A stretch of DNA of 64,000 bases, taken from the NCBI RefSeq assembly GCF_027625995.1, contig NZ_CP115396.1, forward strand, positions 496,001 through 560,000, read 5' to 3'. This DNA comes from Hymenobacter yonginensis. Its GTDB lineage: Bacteria; Bacteroidota; Bacteroidia; Cytophagales; Hymenobacteraceae. This document shows positions 17,931-27,244 of this stretch, in pieces. The position numbers were made by a program, and so were the translations under genes. How positions within the stretch are numbered: position 1 is the first letter of the stretch; the number at the start of each line of letters is the position of its first letter. A model generated the notes under the pieces. It saw only the letters and a program-made list of their open reading frames with translations, did not search any database and was not told the DNA's origin.

Positions 17931-18551
17931 CTAGCGGCGGGCCAGCGGCTGGAACCGATAGCCCACCTGCAGGCCCACACCGCCCTCAAGCCACACGCCC
18001 CCCGTGCTGTTAAGCGAGGCTGACTGCCGCCGCCGCAGGTTCAGGCCCAGGTAGCTGTCGAGCGTCAGGCGGCGGCCCAACGACGACTGCCGGCCCAGCA
18101 GGAACTGCACCTGCGCGGTGGTGCGGGAGCGGTTGTAGTTCAGGTTGGTGTAGCGGGAGTGCTGCTCTCTGCTGTTGCGCAGGTAGGTGTGCAGGTTGGC
18201 GGCCGCAAACCAGCCGGCCAGCGGCCGGATTTTGTGGCGCCGGAAGTAGCGGCGCAGCTGCACGTTGGTATTATAGAACCGCTCCCGCGTTGTGTAGTTG
18301 TCTTCCACGATGCTCCCATCGTAGTCGTAGAAGATGGTGCCGCTGCGCTGCGAGTAGCCAAAGTAGCCCACACTGCCTATCACCGACCACTGGGTTGACA
18401 GCTGCCGCTCGTAGGTCAGGGCATAGAAACCAGGCCCGAAGCCCTGTATGCCCAGCTTGATGATCTGCTGGGGTGGGGTGGTAGCAAGGATGGTGTCGGG
18501 GGCAGACAGCAGGGTGGCGGCGCTCAGCGCCAGCGCATAGAAAGCAGGCAT
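17931..18551 (-). CDS. Probable outer membrane beta-barrel protein, unknown function
   Basis: The 206-residue protein has a signal peptide (MPAFYALALSAATLLSAPDT) and alternating-residue strands with many Tyr, Arg and Gly residues (GFYALTYERQLSTQWSVIGSVGYFGYS). It ends in VGLQVGYRFQPLARR, as expected for a small 8-stranded barrel. No family name can be given. The ATG at 18551 is preferred because the signal peptide follows it directly. It is transcribed towards xseA with 58 bp between. Confidence 0.7.
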   Translation of the reverse strand: MPAFYALALSAATLLSAPDTILATTPPQQIIKLGIQGFGPGFYALTYERQLSTQWSVIGSVGYFGYSQRSGTIFYDYDGSIVEDNYTTRERFYNTNVQLRRYFRRHKIRPLAGWFAAANLHTYLRNSREQHSRYTNLNYNRSRTTAQVQFLLGRQSSLGRRLTLDSYLGLNLRRRQSASLNSTGGVWLEGGVGLQVGYRFQPLARR

Positions 18552-18675
18552 ACGGATGTAAAAATAGCAGTAGAAACAGAGACGTAACCCTATACGAACT
18601 TGGATGGCGAATATTGTGGCTGCCCCAGATTGGGGTGGCTGCAACTTCGGGCCGAATCTGCCAGTATGGGTTGCG

Positions 18676-18683
18676 TATCTTTG
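18676..18683 (+). promoter_or_regulatory. Bacteroidota-type -7 box (TATCTTTG)
   Basis: An exact TAnnTTTG match lies 30 bp before the ATG of the GT2 gene at 18714. No convincing -33 element is visible. Confidence 0.42.
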
Positions 18684-18713
18684 CCGCTGATTTTCTGATC
18701 TGCCCTATTGCTT

Positions 18714-19478
18714 ATGCCCCAACCGCCCGCTGCTGCCACGTATCTTTCCCAGCAAACCCTCACCGTGCTCGTGCCGGTGTACGACGAAGAAGAAAGCCTG
18801 CCGCAGTTTGTGGTGGAGATGGATAAATTTCTGGCCCAGACGCCCGTGCCCACCACCGTGTTGTTCATCAACGACGGCTCCAAGGACGGCTCTTTGGCCC
18901 TGCTGCGCGACATCACGCGCCAGAACCCGGTCTACCACTTCATCAGCCTGAGCGAAAACCGGGGCCTGAGCACGGCCATCAAAGCCGGCATCGACCACTG
19001 CCGCACCACGCTGGTGGGTTACATCGACTCCGACATCCAGACCACACCGATGGACTTTCTGCAGTTCTTCGAGTTCCTGCCCGAGTACGATATGGTGAAC
19101 GGCATCCGGGCCAAGCGCCAGGATACGGTGGTGAAGAAGCTGTCCTCGAAAATTGCCAACACCGTGCGCCGCACGCTCATCAACGACGGCATCGAGGACA
19201 CCGGCTGCCCACTGAAAATCATGAAGATTGAGTATGCCCGGCGCCTGCCGCTGTTCCATGGCATGCACCGCTTCCTGGGGGCGCTGGTGCAGCTGCAGGG
19301 CGGCCGCGTGAAGCAGCTGCCGGTGCGGCACTTCCCACGCTTCGCCGGCACGGCCAAGTACAACCTCTGGAACCGCGCCTGGAAGCCGCTGGTGGACACG
19401 TTTGGCTTCCGCTGGATCCGGAGCCGCTGGAAAAACTACGAAATAGGGGAGCAGCACCGCCCCGAAGCGCATGCTTAG
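18714..19478 (+). CDS. Glycosyltransferase family 2, polyprenyl-phosphate type
   Basis: The 254-residue protein carries the GT-A fold marks of GT2: VLVPVYDEEESLP (18-30), FINDGSKDGS (51-60), and the D-x-D metal site YIDSDIQTTP (D105, D107). The segment DGIEDTGCPLKIMK resembles dolichol/undecaprenyl-phosphate glycosyltransferases (DPM1/ArnC-like). There is no C-terminal TM pair, so membrane contact may come from the LAB_N protein whose gene overlaps by 8 bp. It probably loads a sugar onto undecaprenyl phosphate for the ArnT-like enzymes nearby. The ATG at 18714 is used rather than the TTG at 18708. Confidence 0.88.
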   Translation: MPQPPAAATYLSQQTLTVLVPVYDEEESLPQFVVEMDKFLAQTPVPTTVLFINDGSKDGSLALLRDITRQNPVYHFISLSENRGLSTAIKAGIDHCRTTLVGYIDSDIQTTPMDFLQFFEFLPEYDMVNGIRAKRQDTVVKKLSSKIANTVRRTLINDGIEDTGCPLKIMKIEYARRLPLFHGMHRFLGALVQLQGGRVKQLPVRHFPRFAGTAKYNLWNRAWKPLVDTFGFRWIRSRWKNYEIGEQHRPEAHA

Positions 19479-20109
19479 TGCCACGCAGGTAGCGCTAGGT
19501 ATCGGGCTTACCTCGCAGCTGCTGTTCAGTAGCCGCATTGTACTGCAATGGGTGCAGAGCGAGCGGGCCAAGCGGGTGCTGGTACCCACGCTGTTCTGGC
19601 AGATCAGCCTGATTTCGTCGTTTCTGATGATTATCTACGGCATGCTGCGCCAGGACCCCGTGATTCTGGCCGCGCAGCTGGTCAGCTACGCCATCTACAT
19701 CCGCAACCTGCAGCTGCTGGGCGAGTGGCGCAAGCTGAGCGCGCCGTTTCGGGTGGGGGCCTATGTGTTTCCGCTGGCTATGCTGGGGTGGTTTGCCGTT
19801 GGCAACCAGCATTTTAGTTTGCGGGCCATGCTCAGCCACGGCATTCCGGCCGGCGTGCTGCTGCTGGGCGCGGTAGGACAGGCCGTGTTTCTGCTGCGGT
19901 TTGTGTACCAGTGGCTGTACTCAGAGCGCAAGGGCGAGTCGGTGCTGCCGCTGAGCTTCTGGGTGGTGAGTTTGGTGGGCTCAGTGATGATTCTGACCTA
20001 CGCCATCCTGCGCCGCCCCGTTGATATAGTGCTGATTGTGGGAAACATTTTCGGTACCGTGGTCTACGCCCGCAACATCGTGCTCCTGCGCCGTGAGCAG
20101 CAGGGGTAG
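19471..20109 (+). CDS. Tandem LAB_N domain membrane protein
   Basis: The 212-residue protein contains two copies of the lipid-A-disaccharide synthase N-terminal domain (LAB_N). Copy one has SRIVLQWVQSERAKRVLVP and SYAIYIRNLQLL; copy two has LRFVYQWLYSERKGESVLP and VVYARNIVLLRR. The shared pattern is QW-x-x-SER then Y-x-R-N-x-x-L. LAB_N is a three-helix membrane module of the MtN3/PQ-loop clan. Two copies make a SWEET-like arrangement, and the overlap with the GT2 gene suggests a role in handling or flipping a lipid-linked sugar (inference). Its TAG stop is the first triplet of the inverted repeat at 20107. Confidence 0.85.
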   Translation: MLSATQVALGIGLTSQLLFSSRIVLQWVQSERAKRVLVPTLFWQISLISSFLMIIYGMLRQDPVILAAQLVSYAIYIRNLQLLGEWRKLSAPFRVGAYVFPLAMLGWFAVGNQHFSLRAMLSHGIPAGVLLLGAVGQAVFLLRFVYQWLYSERKGESVLPLSFWVVSLVGSVMILTYAILRRPVDIVLIVGNIFGTVVYARNIVLLRREQQG

Positions 20110-20209
20110 TTGCCAGTAGCGCGAACTTTGTAGTTCGCGTCTCCGCGCTGTTCACGCAATTGCAACGGTGCGGGGACGCGAATTACAAAGTTCGCGCTAC
20201 TGGCAACTA
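20107..20209. repeat. Long inverted repeat between convergent genes
   Basis: Arms of 35 bp at 20107-20141 and 20175-20209 match with one difference. Each arm contains an inner palindrome (GCGAACTTTGTAGTTCGC). The left arm starts with the stop codon of the LAB_N gene. Confidence 0.92.
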
Positions 20210-20214
20210 ACAAC

Positions 20215-21912
20215 TTATTTCGGCTCTACGATGAATACGCGCCAGAAGCCGCCGTCGCGGTTCCGGTCGAGGTAAAAGCTGTCGACGACGTGCAGGCGGA
20301 CCTGGTTGCGCCAGGTGGCGGGCAGCTGCCGGGCTATTTTCGAGCCGGTGAGTACGGCTATCGGGCGGGTGGGGCGCAGCAATACGGAGTCGGCGGAGCG
20401 GGGCCAGGAGGGCGCGGCGCGGCCGGCGCGCCACACTTCCTTGATGTGCAGCTCTTCCAGCGTGTACCAGGGCAAGCGGGCCAGCGCCGGGTTGTGCTGC
20501 AAGGCATCGGAGCGGCGCAGGCCCGGCTCAGCCTTGCGCTCCGACCACACCGCATGCGCCGGCAGAATCAGCGACACCAGCACCGCCATGGCCGTCAGCG
20601 CCACGCCCATCACAAACACTGGCCGCACTACTTGGCGCAATGTGCGGCCCAGCACCACGGCCAGCCCCCAGAACAGCACCAGCGCGCAGCCAAACGGCAA
20701 CGAACCGATGCCAAAGCCCGGCAGGTTTGCCACGGCCATTGCCACCGGCACCAGCGCAAACAGCAGCGTCAGCAGGCCAGCCCAGATGCGGAGCAGCCGG
20801 GTTTCGGGCTGCTGCGTGGGGTTTTGGCGCAGCACGGTTTCAAAGTGGCGCAGCAGCCCCGCCATCAGAATAGCCAGCGGCGGCATCAGGGGCAGCATGT
20901 AGCGCTCCTTTTTCTCGGGCACGAGGCTCAGTAGCAGCAGGGAAAGCAGCAGCCAAGCCAGCGCGGTGGTGTAGGGCACGTAGCGGCCGGCGCGGGGCCG
21001 CGCAAACCGCACCGCCAGCACCGCCAACGCCACCGGCGCCCAGATGCCGGCAAACACTGCGAAGTTCCAGTAGTCCCAGAACGGGCGGGAGTGGCGCTCC
21101 ACCCACGAGGTGGCCTCCAGCCGGGCCACGGCCAGCGCGGCCGGCGCCACCATATCCTGAACGGCGAGATACGTCGGCCAAGCCAGCCCTACCAGCAGCC
21201 CCAGCGCCGCCAGCAGCAGCAGGCCGCGCTTGCGGGCGGACGTGAGCGGGCCGCGCTCTGGGTGCAGGCGTGGCACCCCAAAGGCTACCAGAAACGGCAG
21301 CAGCATAGCGTAGGGCGTCACGGGGCCTTTGCTGAGGATGGCGCCGCCCAGCAGCAGGCCGCTGAGCGCAAACCACCCGCCGCTGCCTTTGGCCGCGTTC
21401 CAGGCCCGGGCCAGCGCCCAGAGCGTGCCCACCATCAGGCTGTTGGCGAAAATGTCCCAGTGGCCTTCGCGCCCCACCGTAATCATGAGCAGGCTGCTGG
21501 CCAGCACCAGGGCCCCCAGCCAGGCGGTGCGGCCCGGGGCCTCAGTCTCGCCGGGCAGCTGCCGGGTTAGCTCGCGCAGCAAGCCCCAGAAGAAAAACAC
21601 CAGCAGCGTCGACATGATGGCCGCGGGCAGCCGCAGCAGCGCCGGGTTGGCTGGCTGGTGGGTGAGCTTGATGACGCCGGCCACGGCCCAGGTTGGCAGG
21701 GGCGGTTTGGCTAGGCGCAGCGCGCCGTTCATGGTCGGGATGATCCAGGAACCGCCGGCTGCCATTTCGCGGGCCGCCACGAAGTTGCGGGCTTCCATCA
21801 GGTTCACCTCGGCCTGGCCCAGGTTCACGAAAAAGGAAAAGGCGCACACCAGCGCCACCAAAGCCACGCGCAGCCGCGGGCTCTCGAAATCAGCAAACAA
21901 ACCGGTGGACAT
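20215..21912 (-). CDS. ArnT-like GT-C glycosyltransferase (family 39)
   Basis: The 565-residue protein has about 11-13 TM helices and the N-terminal GT-C loop motif NLMEARNFVAAREM (E40 as the likely acidic residue, where ArnT has Asp-Glu). It also has RLAKPPLPTW, equivalent to ArnT Y-F-E-K-P-P. A soluble C-terminal domain follows the last TM. Such enzymes transfer a sugar from undecaprenyl phosphate onto lipid A or another acceptor outside the inner membrane. It begins 6 bp after the epimerase stop, so these two are an operon. Confidence 0.88.
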   Translation of the reverse strand: MSTGLFADFESPRLRVALVALVCAFSFFVNLGQAEVNLMEARNFVAAREMAAGGSWIIPTMNGALRLAKPPLPTWAVAGVIKLTHQPANPALLRLPAAIMSTLLVFFFWGLLRELTRQLPGETEAPGRTAWLGALVLASSLLMITVGREGHWDIFANSLMVGTLWALARAWNAAKGSGGWFALSGLLLGGAILSKGPVTPYAMLLPFLVAFGVPRLHPERGPLTSARKRGLLLLAALGLLVGLAWPTYLAVQDMVAPAALAVARLEATSWVERHSRPFWDYWNFAVFAGIWAPVALAVLAVRFARPRAGRYVPYTTALAWLLLSLLLLSLVPEKKERYMLPLMPPLAILMAGLLRHFETVLRQNPTQQPETRLLRIWAGLLTLLFALVPVAMAVANLPGFGIGSLPFGCALVLFWGLAVVLGRTLRQVVRPVFVMGVALTAMAVLVSLILPAHAVWSERKAEPGLRRSDALQHNPALARLPWYTLEELHIKEVWRAGRAAPSWPRSADSVLLRPTRPIAVLTGSKIARQLPATWRNQVRLHVVDSFYLDRNRDGGFWRVFIVEPK

Positions 21913-21918
21913 CAGGCG

Positions 21919-22932
21919 CTAGGAACGGGGAGTGAGAGCGGCCGGGGCCAGTTCGGACGGGGCAGCCTGAGTATCCAGCCAGCCAACAAACTGCCGCAAG
22001 CCCTCGGCCAGAGTGGTTTGCGGCTGGTAGCCCAGCAGGCGGGCGGCCTTTTCGTTGTCGGCGTAGGTTATATCCACGTCGCCGGCCTGGGTGGGCTGGA
22101 ACTGCAGCACCGGCGCCACGCCCACGGCCTCGCCGATGGCGGCCACCAGCTCCAGCAGCGGCACCGGCTGGCTGTTGCCCAGGTTCACGGTTTCGTAGGT
22201 GCCGGGGTGGGCCAGCAGGTACTCCAGCCCGCGCACGATGCCATCCACGGTATCGGCCACGAAGGTGTAGTCGCGGGCCATGCTGCCGTCGCCGTACACC
22301 GGAATGGGCTGGCCGGCCCGCAGCAGGCGCGCAAACTTATGGATGGCCAGATCGGGGCGCTGGCGCGGGCCATACACCGTGAAGAAGCGCGCATTCAGCA
22401 CGCTCAGCTGATACAGATGATGATAGGTGAAGGTGAGGGCTTCGCCGGCCAGCTTGCTGGCGGCGTAGGGCGAGATGCTGCGCGCCAGCAGCGACTCTTC
22501 TTCCCGGAACGGCGTGCGCGGCGTGTTGCCGTACACCGACGACGACGACGCAAATACCAGCGTCTTGACTTCCTGCTGCCGCATCCATTCCAGCAGGTGG
22601 GTGGTGCCCAGCACGTTGTTTTCCATGTAGGCTGCCGGCTCGCGCAGCGAGGGGCCCACGCCGGCCTTGGCGGCCAGGTGAACCACGGCATCGTACGCAA
22701 ACGCAGCCGGCAGTGCTGCCTGCAGCGCCGCCGTGCCCTGCCGCAGATCTGCCTGGCAGAAGCTAAAGTGCGGGTGCTGCCGCAGCGCGGCCAGGTTACT
22801 CTCCTTGATAGTCTGGCCGTAGAACGGGTCGAAATTGTCGATGCCGACTACGCGGTAGCCGTCGGCCAGCAGCCGCTCGCTGAGATGAGAGCCAATAAAG
22901 CCGGCCGAGCCGGTCACTAATACAGTACGCAT
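21919..22932 (-). CDS. NAD-dependent sugar epimerase (UDP-glucuronate 4-epimerase type)
   Basis: The 337-residue extended SDR protein has the NAD-binding motif GSAGFIGSH (8-16), the catalytic Ser in SSSSVYG (129-135), and Y156-x3-K160 (YAASK). Other marks are RFFTVYGPRQRPDLA and GDGSMARDYTFVADTVDGI, best matching UDP-glucuronate epimerases. It would supply a nucleotide sugar for the glycosyltransferases around it. The start at 22932 (MRTVLVTG) is clear. It is first in the operon with the ArnT-like gene and divergent from the second GT-C gene. Confidence 0.9.
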   Translation of the reverse strand: MRTVLVTGSAGFIGSHLSERLLADGYRVVGIDNFDPFYGQTIKESNLAALRQHPHFSFCQADLRQGTAALQAALPAAFAYDAVVHLAAKAGVGPSLREPAAYMENNVLGTTHLLEWMRQQEVKTLVFASSSSVYGNTPRTPFREEESLLARSISPYAASKLAGEALTFTYHHLYQLSVLNARFFTVYGPRQRPDLAIHKFARLLRAGQPIPVYGDGSMARDYTFVADTVDGIVRGLEYLLAHPGTYETVNLGNSQPVPLLELVAAIGEAVGVAPVLQFQPTQAGDVDITYADNEKAARLLGYQPQTTLAEGLRQFVGWLDTQAAPSELAPAALTPRS

Positions 22933-23086
22933 GCAGCAGCGATAGAATGAATCCGCCAAAGGTCGGCAAGTTCGGCAACTAACGGGCAGGCCCGCGCCAT
23001 GCAGGCTGCGGGCCGTTGCCGTGGCCTCCCTCAACCCCGGCCCAGAATAGACGCAACGACGCGCCCTTTGTTTTAAGTTTGTTTTA

Positions 23087-24760
23087 ATGAATCAGCCTTT
23101 GCCTACTTCCGCCGGTGCCTTTTCGTATTCCCGCTACTGGCTGTGGGGCTTTCTGCTTCTGCTGGCCGCCAGCCTGTTAGCGGGCCTGAATGCCTGGGGG
23201 CCGCTGGAAAGCAGCGAGGCACGCTACGCCGAAATCGGGCGCGAAATGCTGGCCAGCCACGACTGGCTGCACCCGCGGCTGCTGGGTATCGGGCATTTTC
23301 ATAAGCCGCCCCTCACGTATTGGCTTACGGCCGCCGCGCTGGCTATAGCGGGGCCCACGGCGCTGGGTGTGCGGCTGCTGCCGGTGCTGGCCGTGCTGGC
23401 ACAGGTGCTGCTGGTGTATGGCCTGGGCAAGCTGTTTTTTGGCGGCGACCAGACCCGGGCCCGCACGGCGGCTATCATCTACGGTACGCTGCCAGTGGTG
23501 CTGGTGTCGGCCCTCAACGTCACGACCGATGCCTACCTGGCCACGCTGGAGCTGGCCGCCGCCTACGGCATCCTGCGCCACTACCACGACGGCCGTTGGT
23601 GGGGCATGTACCTGTTCTGGCTAGGGCTGGGGCTGGCGTTTCTCACCAAAGGGCCGGTCGGCTTTGTACTGCCGCTGATGGCGGTGGCGGGGCACTACGC
23701 ATGGCGCGGGCAGGCGCGGCGGCCTTTCACTTGGCACCACGCGCTGGGCCTCGGGCTGTTTGTGCTGGTGGGGCTGAGCTGGTACCTGCTGCTGATGCGC
23801 GAGAATCCGGCGTTTCTGCGCTATTTCCTGGTGGGGCACACCGTAGAGCGGTTTGCCAATGCCGAGGCCTTCGGGCGAGCCAAGCCGTGGTGGTTTTATC
23901 TGGTGCTGGCGCCCGCCACCAGCCTGCCGTGGGCGGTGCTGCTGGTAGTGCAGGCCATCCGGACGCGCTGGAAGGCGCTGCCGCAGCTGTGGCGCAACGT
24001 GCTGGTGTTCTGGGTGGTGGTGCCGCTCGTGTTCTTCTCGTTGTCACAGTCCAAGCTGCTGCTGTACGTGCTGCCCATGTTCCCGGGCGTGGCGCTGCTT
24101 ACGGCCTACTACCTGCACGCGCTGCCCGAAGCCGCTGCGCGCCGCTGGCACCGCGGCTTTCTGGCGCTGTGGGCGCTGCTGCTGCTGGCGCTGGCCGTAC
24201 TGCCGGCTGTGGCCGAGCCGCTGAAGCTTGCCCTGTCGCCCGCGGCCGCTGTTCTGCCCGTAGTGGGCCTGCTGGCGTTGGCGCTGAGCGTGTGGCGCGG
24301 CAGCCGGCTGCCCATGGCCCTGCAACTGCTGCCGGCCGCGGCCATCTTCACGGCCACGCTGGTTGCGGCGGCCAAGCCCGTTTTCCGGCAGAATGAAGTA
24401 AAATTCAACGGAACGCGGCCGGTGGCGGCGCTGCTGCAGGCGCATGGGCTAGGTAGCCGGCCGGTGCTGGTCTACAACGAGCTGCTGCCCTCCCTGGCGT
24501 TTGCGCAGGGGCGCGTGCCGGTGTCGTTGTATGCCGGCAACCACAATCTGCTGCGCGAAACGCAGTTTGAAACCACTGCCGCCTGGCGCCGCACCTGGCT
24601 GGACATGGCGGCCTCTACGGCCCCAGCTACTCTGGACTCGTTGCAGCAGCAACGGGCGGTGCTGCTGGTGAAGGGCGAGGTAAACCAGGGCCACGAATGG
24701 CTGCCGCAGCGCTTCACGCACCACCTGGAACTGCCGCCCTGGTGCGTGTATTACAACTGA
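23087..24760 (+). CDS. Second ArnT-like GT-C glycosyltransferase (family 39)
   Basis: The 557-residue protein is closer to canonical ArnT than its neighbour. It has ESSEARYAEIGREMLASHDW and HFHKPPLTYWLTA at residues 41-83, followed by about 12 TM helices and a C-terminal soluble domain. The first acidic residue of the ArnT DE-x-RYAEI motif is Ser here, leaving E44 (and E41). It is predicted to move an undecaprenyl-phosphate-linked sugar onto an envelope acceptor. A TAAGTTTG box at 23074-23081 ends only 5 bp before the ATG, which would give an almost leaderless mRNA. Confidence 0.9.
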   Translation: MNQPLPTSAGAFSYSRYWLWGFLLLLAASLLAGLNAWGPLESSEARYAEIGREMLASHDWLHPRLLGIGHFHKPPLTYWLTAAALAIAGPTALGVRLLPVLAVLAQVLLVYGLGKLFFGGDQTRARTAAIIYGTLPVVLVSALNVTTDAYLATLELAAAYGILRHYHDGRWWGMYLFWLGLGLAFLTKGPVGFVLPLMAVAGHYAWRGQARRPFTWHHALGLGLFVLVGLSWYLLLMRENPAFLRYFLVGHTVERFANAEAFGRAKPWWFYLVLAPATSLPWAVLLVVQAIRTRWKALPQLWRNVLVFWVVVPLVFFSLSQSKLLLYVLPMFPGVALLTAYYLHALPEAAARRWHRGFLALWALLLLALAVLPAVAEPLKLALSPAAAVLPVVGLLALALSVWRGSRLPMALQLLPAAAIFTATLVAAAKPVFRQNEVKFNGTRPVAALLQAHGLGSRPVLVYNELLPSLAFAQGRVPVSLYAGNHNLLRETQFETTAAWRRTWLDMAASTAPATLDSLQQQRAVLLVKGEVNQGHEWLPQRFTHHLELPPWCVYYN

Positions 24761-24888
24761 CCTGCCAGGCGTGCAACTCGGCCAAAACCAACCACGTCTT
24801 TGCGGCGTGCTATTGCGGGCGGCGCACCAATTGGCAGTTTCCGCTTACTTTGGCACCTGCAAACTGCCTTTCCACCAATCAAATTCCC

Positions 24889-27000
24889 ATGAAAAACCGC
24901 AATACGCTGACCCTGGCCGCCCTGGCTGCCACGGGCCTGTCCTTGGCGGGCTGCGCTTCCGGCACGGCGCCTACGGCCGCCACTACGGCCCCGGCTGCCA
25001 TGCCGTCCACCCCCACGGAAGCCCCCGTTGTGCCCGGCATTGGCCTGAACGTGGCCAACCGCGACCTGTCGGTTTCGCCCTGCGACAACTTCTTCCAGTA
25101 CGCCTCGGGCTCCTGGCTGAAAAACAACCCGATTCCGGCTGCTGAAACGCGCTGGGGCTCTTTCAACGAGCTGGCCGACAAGAACAACGCCGTAATGCGT
25201 CAGATTCTGGACGAGGCCGCCGCCAATACCTCGGCTGCCAAAGGCACCAACGCCCAGAAAGTAGGCGACTACTACGCCACGGCCATGGACTCGATGGCTA
25301 TTGAAGCCGCTGGCCTGAAGTTCCTCAAGCCTGAGCTGGACCGCATCGACGGCATCAAAGACCTGAAAGGCCTGCAGAGCGCCGTGGTTCGGGCCCAGAA
25401 AATCCAGACCGGTGCCTTCTTCAACGGCTACGTTGGCCAGGACGACAAAATCAGCACCCAGTACGCCGTAAACCTGTACCAAGGCGGCCTGAGTTTGCCC
25501 GACCGTGACTACTACCTCAAGGACGACGCCCGCTCGAAAGGCATCCGCACGGCCTACATGACCTACCTGGTCAACACGTTCAAGATGCTCGGCGACAACG
25601 ACGCTGCGGCCGCCAAGAACGCCGCCACGGTGCTGCGCCTCGAAACGCGCATGGCCAAGGCCAGCAAGAGCCGCGTAGACCTGCGCGACCCTTACGCCAA
25701 CTACAACAAGATGACGGTGGCGGCGGCCAACAAGCAGTTTCCGAACCTGAACCTGCCCGTGGTGCTCCAGCAGATGGGCCTGGGCGCGGCCAAGGAGGTG
25801 ATTGTGGGCCAGCCGGCTTTCTTCAAGGAAGTAAGCACCATGATGAAGGCCGAGCCGCTGGCCGACCTCAAAACCTACATGCGCTGGCACTTGGTAACGT
25901 CGGTTTCGTCGGCGCTGCCTAAGGCGTATTCGGATGAAAGCTTCAAGTTCACGCAGGTGCTGACCGGCGCCAAGAAGCAGCAGCCCCGCTGGAAGCGCAT
26001 GCTGCGCTCCACCGATGGCGCCCTGGGCGAGGCCTTCGGCCAGCTCTACGTGGACAAGGCCTTCACGCCCGAAGCCAAGCAGAAGGCCATGGCCATGGTG
26101 GATAACATCAAGGCGGCCCTGGCCGAGCACATTCAGCAGCTGGAATGGATGAGCCCCGCCACCAAGGTGGAAGCCATGAAGAAGCTGAACGCCTTCACCG
26201 TGAAAATTGGCTATCCCGATGAGTGGAAGGACTATTCGGCCCTCACCATCTCGCGCGAATCGTACCTGAAGAACGTGCTGGCCTCGCGCGAGTGGGCCAT
26301 CAACGACAACGTGAAGAAGTTTGGCAAGCCGATTGACCGCAAGGAGTGGGGCATGACCCCGCCCACGGTGAATGCCTACTACAACCCGAGCATGAACGAA
26401 ATCGTGTTTCCGGCCGGCATCATGCAGCCCCCGTTCTTCGACCCTAAAGCCGATGACGCGGTAAACTACGGCGGCATGGGCGCGGTTATCGGCCACGAAA
26501 TCACGCACGGCTTCGACGACCAGGGCCGGCAGTACGACGCCGAGGGCAACCTGAAAGACTGGTGGACCAAGGAAGACGCCGAGAAGTTCGACGCCCGCGC
26601 CGCCATTGTCGGCAAGCAGTTCGATGCCTTCTCGCCGCTGGACTCGGTGTACGTGAACGGCAAGCTGACCATGGGCGAAAACCTCGCCGACCTGGGCGGC
26701 CTCAACATTGCCTACACCGCCCTGCAAAAGCAGCTGCAGAAACAGTACGGCAGCAACGAGCGGCCCAAGTACGATGGCCTGACGCCCGAGCAGCGCTTCT
26801 TCCTGGCCTACGCCCAGATCTGGCGCACCAACGCCCGGCCGGAGTACCTGCGCCAGCAGGTAATGACCGACCCGCACTCGCCGGCCCAGTTCCGTACCAA
26901 CGGCCCGCTCATGAATATGCCCCAGTTCTACGAGGCCTTCGGCTGCAAAGAAGACGCCAAGATGGTGCGCGTGCAGTCCGAGCGTGCCAAAATCTGGTAG
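24889..27000 (+). CDS. M13 family zinc metallopeptidase, lipoprotein
   Basis: The 703-residue protein begins with a lipoprotein signal peptide (LSLAGCAS lipobox), an Ala/Thr/Pro linker and then the neprilysin-like peptidase. The zinc site is HEITH at 536-540 (VIGHEITHGFDD), the third ligand is E597 in ENLADLGG, and the substrate-binding NAYY is present. The C-terminus ends ERAKIW, near the family's usual C-x-x-W. It would sit in the periplasm or on the outer membrane and cleave peptides. The open frame extends upstream into the GT-C gene, but the lipobox fixes the start at 24889. Confidence 0.93.
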   Translation: MKNRNTLTLAALAATGLSLAGCASGTAPTAATTAPAAMPSTPTEAPVVPGIGLNVANRDLSVSPCDNFFQYASGSWLKNNPIPAAETRWGSFNELADKNNAVMRQILDEAAANTSAAKGTNAQKVGDYYATAMDSMAIEAAGLKFLKPELDRIDGIKDLKGLQSAVVRAQKIQTGAFFNGYVGQDDKISTQYAVNLYQGGLSLPDRDYYLKDDARSKGIRTAYMTYLVNTFKMLGDNDAAAAKNAATVLRLETRMAKASKSRVDLRDPYANYNKMTVAAANKQFPNLNLPVVLQQMGLGAAKEVIVGQPAFFKEVSTMMKAEPLADLKTYMRWHLVTSVSSALPKAYSDESFKFTQVLTGAKKQQPRWKRMLRSTDGALGEAFGQLYVDKAFTPEAKQKAMAMVDNIKAALAEHIQQLEWMSPATKVEAMKKLNAFTVKIGYPDEWKDYSALTISRESYLKNVLASREWAINDNVKKFGKPIDRKEWGMTPPTVNAYYNPSMNEIVFPAGIMQPPFFDPKADDAVNYGGMGAVIGHEITHGFDDQGRQYDAEGNLKDWWTKEDAEKFDARAAIVGKQFDAFSPLDSVYVNGKLTMGENLADLGGLNIAYTALQKQLQKQYGSNERPKYDGLTPEQRFFLAYAQIWRTNARPEYLRQQVMTDPHSPAQFRTNGPLMNMPQFYEAFGCKEDAKMVRVQSERAKIW

Positions 27001-27035
27001 GCTGAATGGCTTGATTGCCGAATAGTTGAATTGCT

Positions 27036-27070
27036 AAAAGGCGGCCCGCACAGCGTGGGCCGCCTTTTTT
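27036..27070 (+). terminator. Rho-independent terminator after the M13 gene
   Basis: Arms AAAAGGCGGCCC (27036-27047) and GGGCCGCCTTTT (27057-27068) have a 9-nt loop and a run of Ts. It lies 36 bp after the stop codon. The remainder of the gap to 27244 holds nothing recognisable. Confidence 0.85.
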
Positions 27071-27244
27071 GTGTTTGGGGGTAACTGGCCCCGGTCTATG
27101 CGGCACAGCCGCGACGACCGGTGGCCGCCAAACCACCCCGGCCTCCGACCGGAAGATGCGCAGCAGCCATCCCACCCCGCGCCGCCACGGCCCAATGGCC
27201 GGTTTCCAGACCGGCAATCGGGCGTACTTGCCTAACTTGCTGCC

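Noticed and set aside
23074-23081. TAAGTTTG as a promoter box for the second GT-C gene
   Set aside because: It matches the -7 consensus but ends 5 bp before the ATG and has no -33 partner, so it would need a leaderless transcript. Mentioned only within the gene entry.
24697-24888. Upstream extension of the M13 peptidase frame into the GT-C gene
   Set aside because: The lipoprotein signal peptide beginning at 24889 fixes the start; the extension has no coding character.
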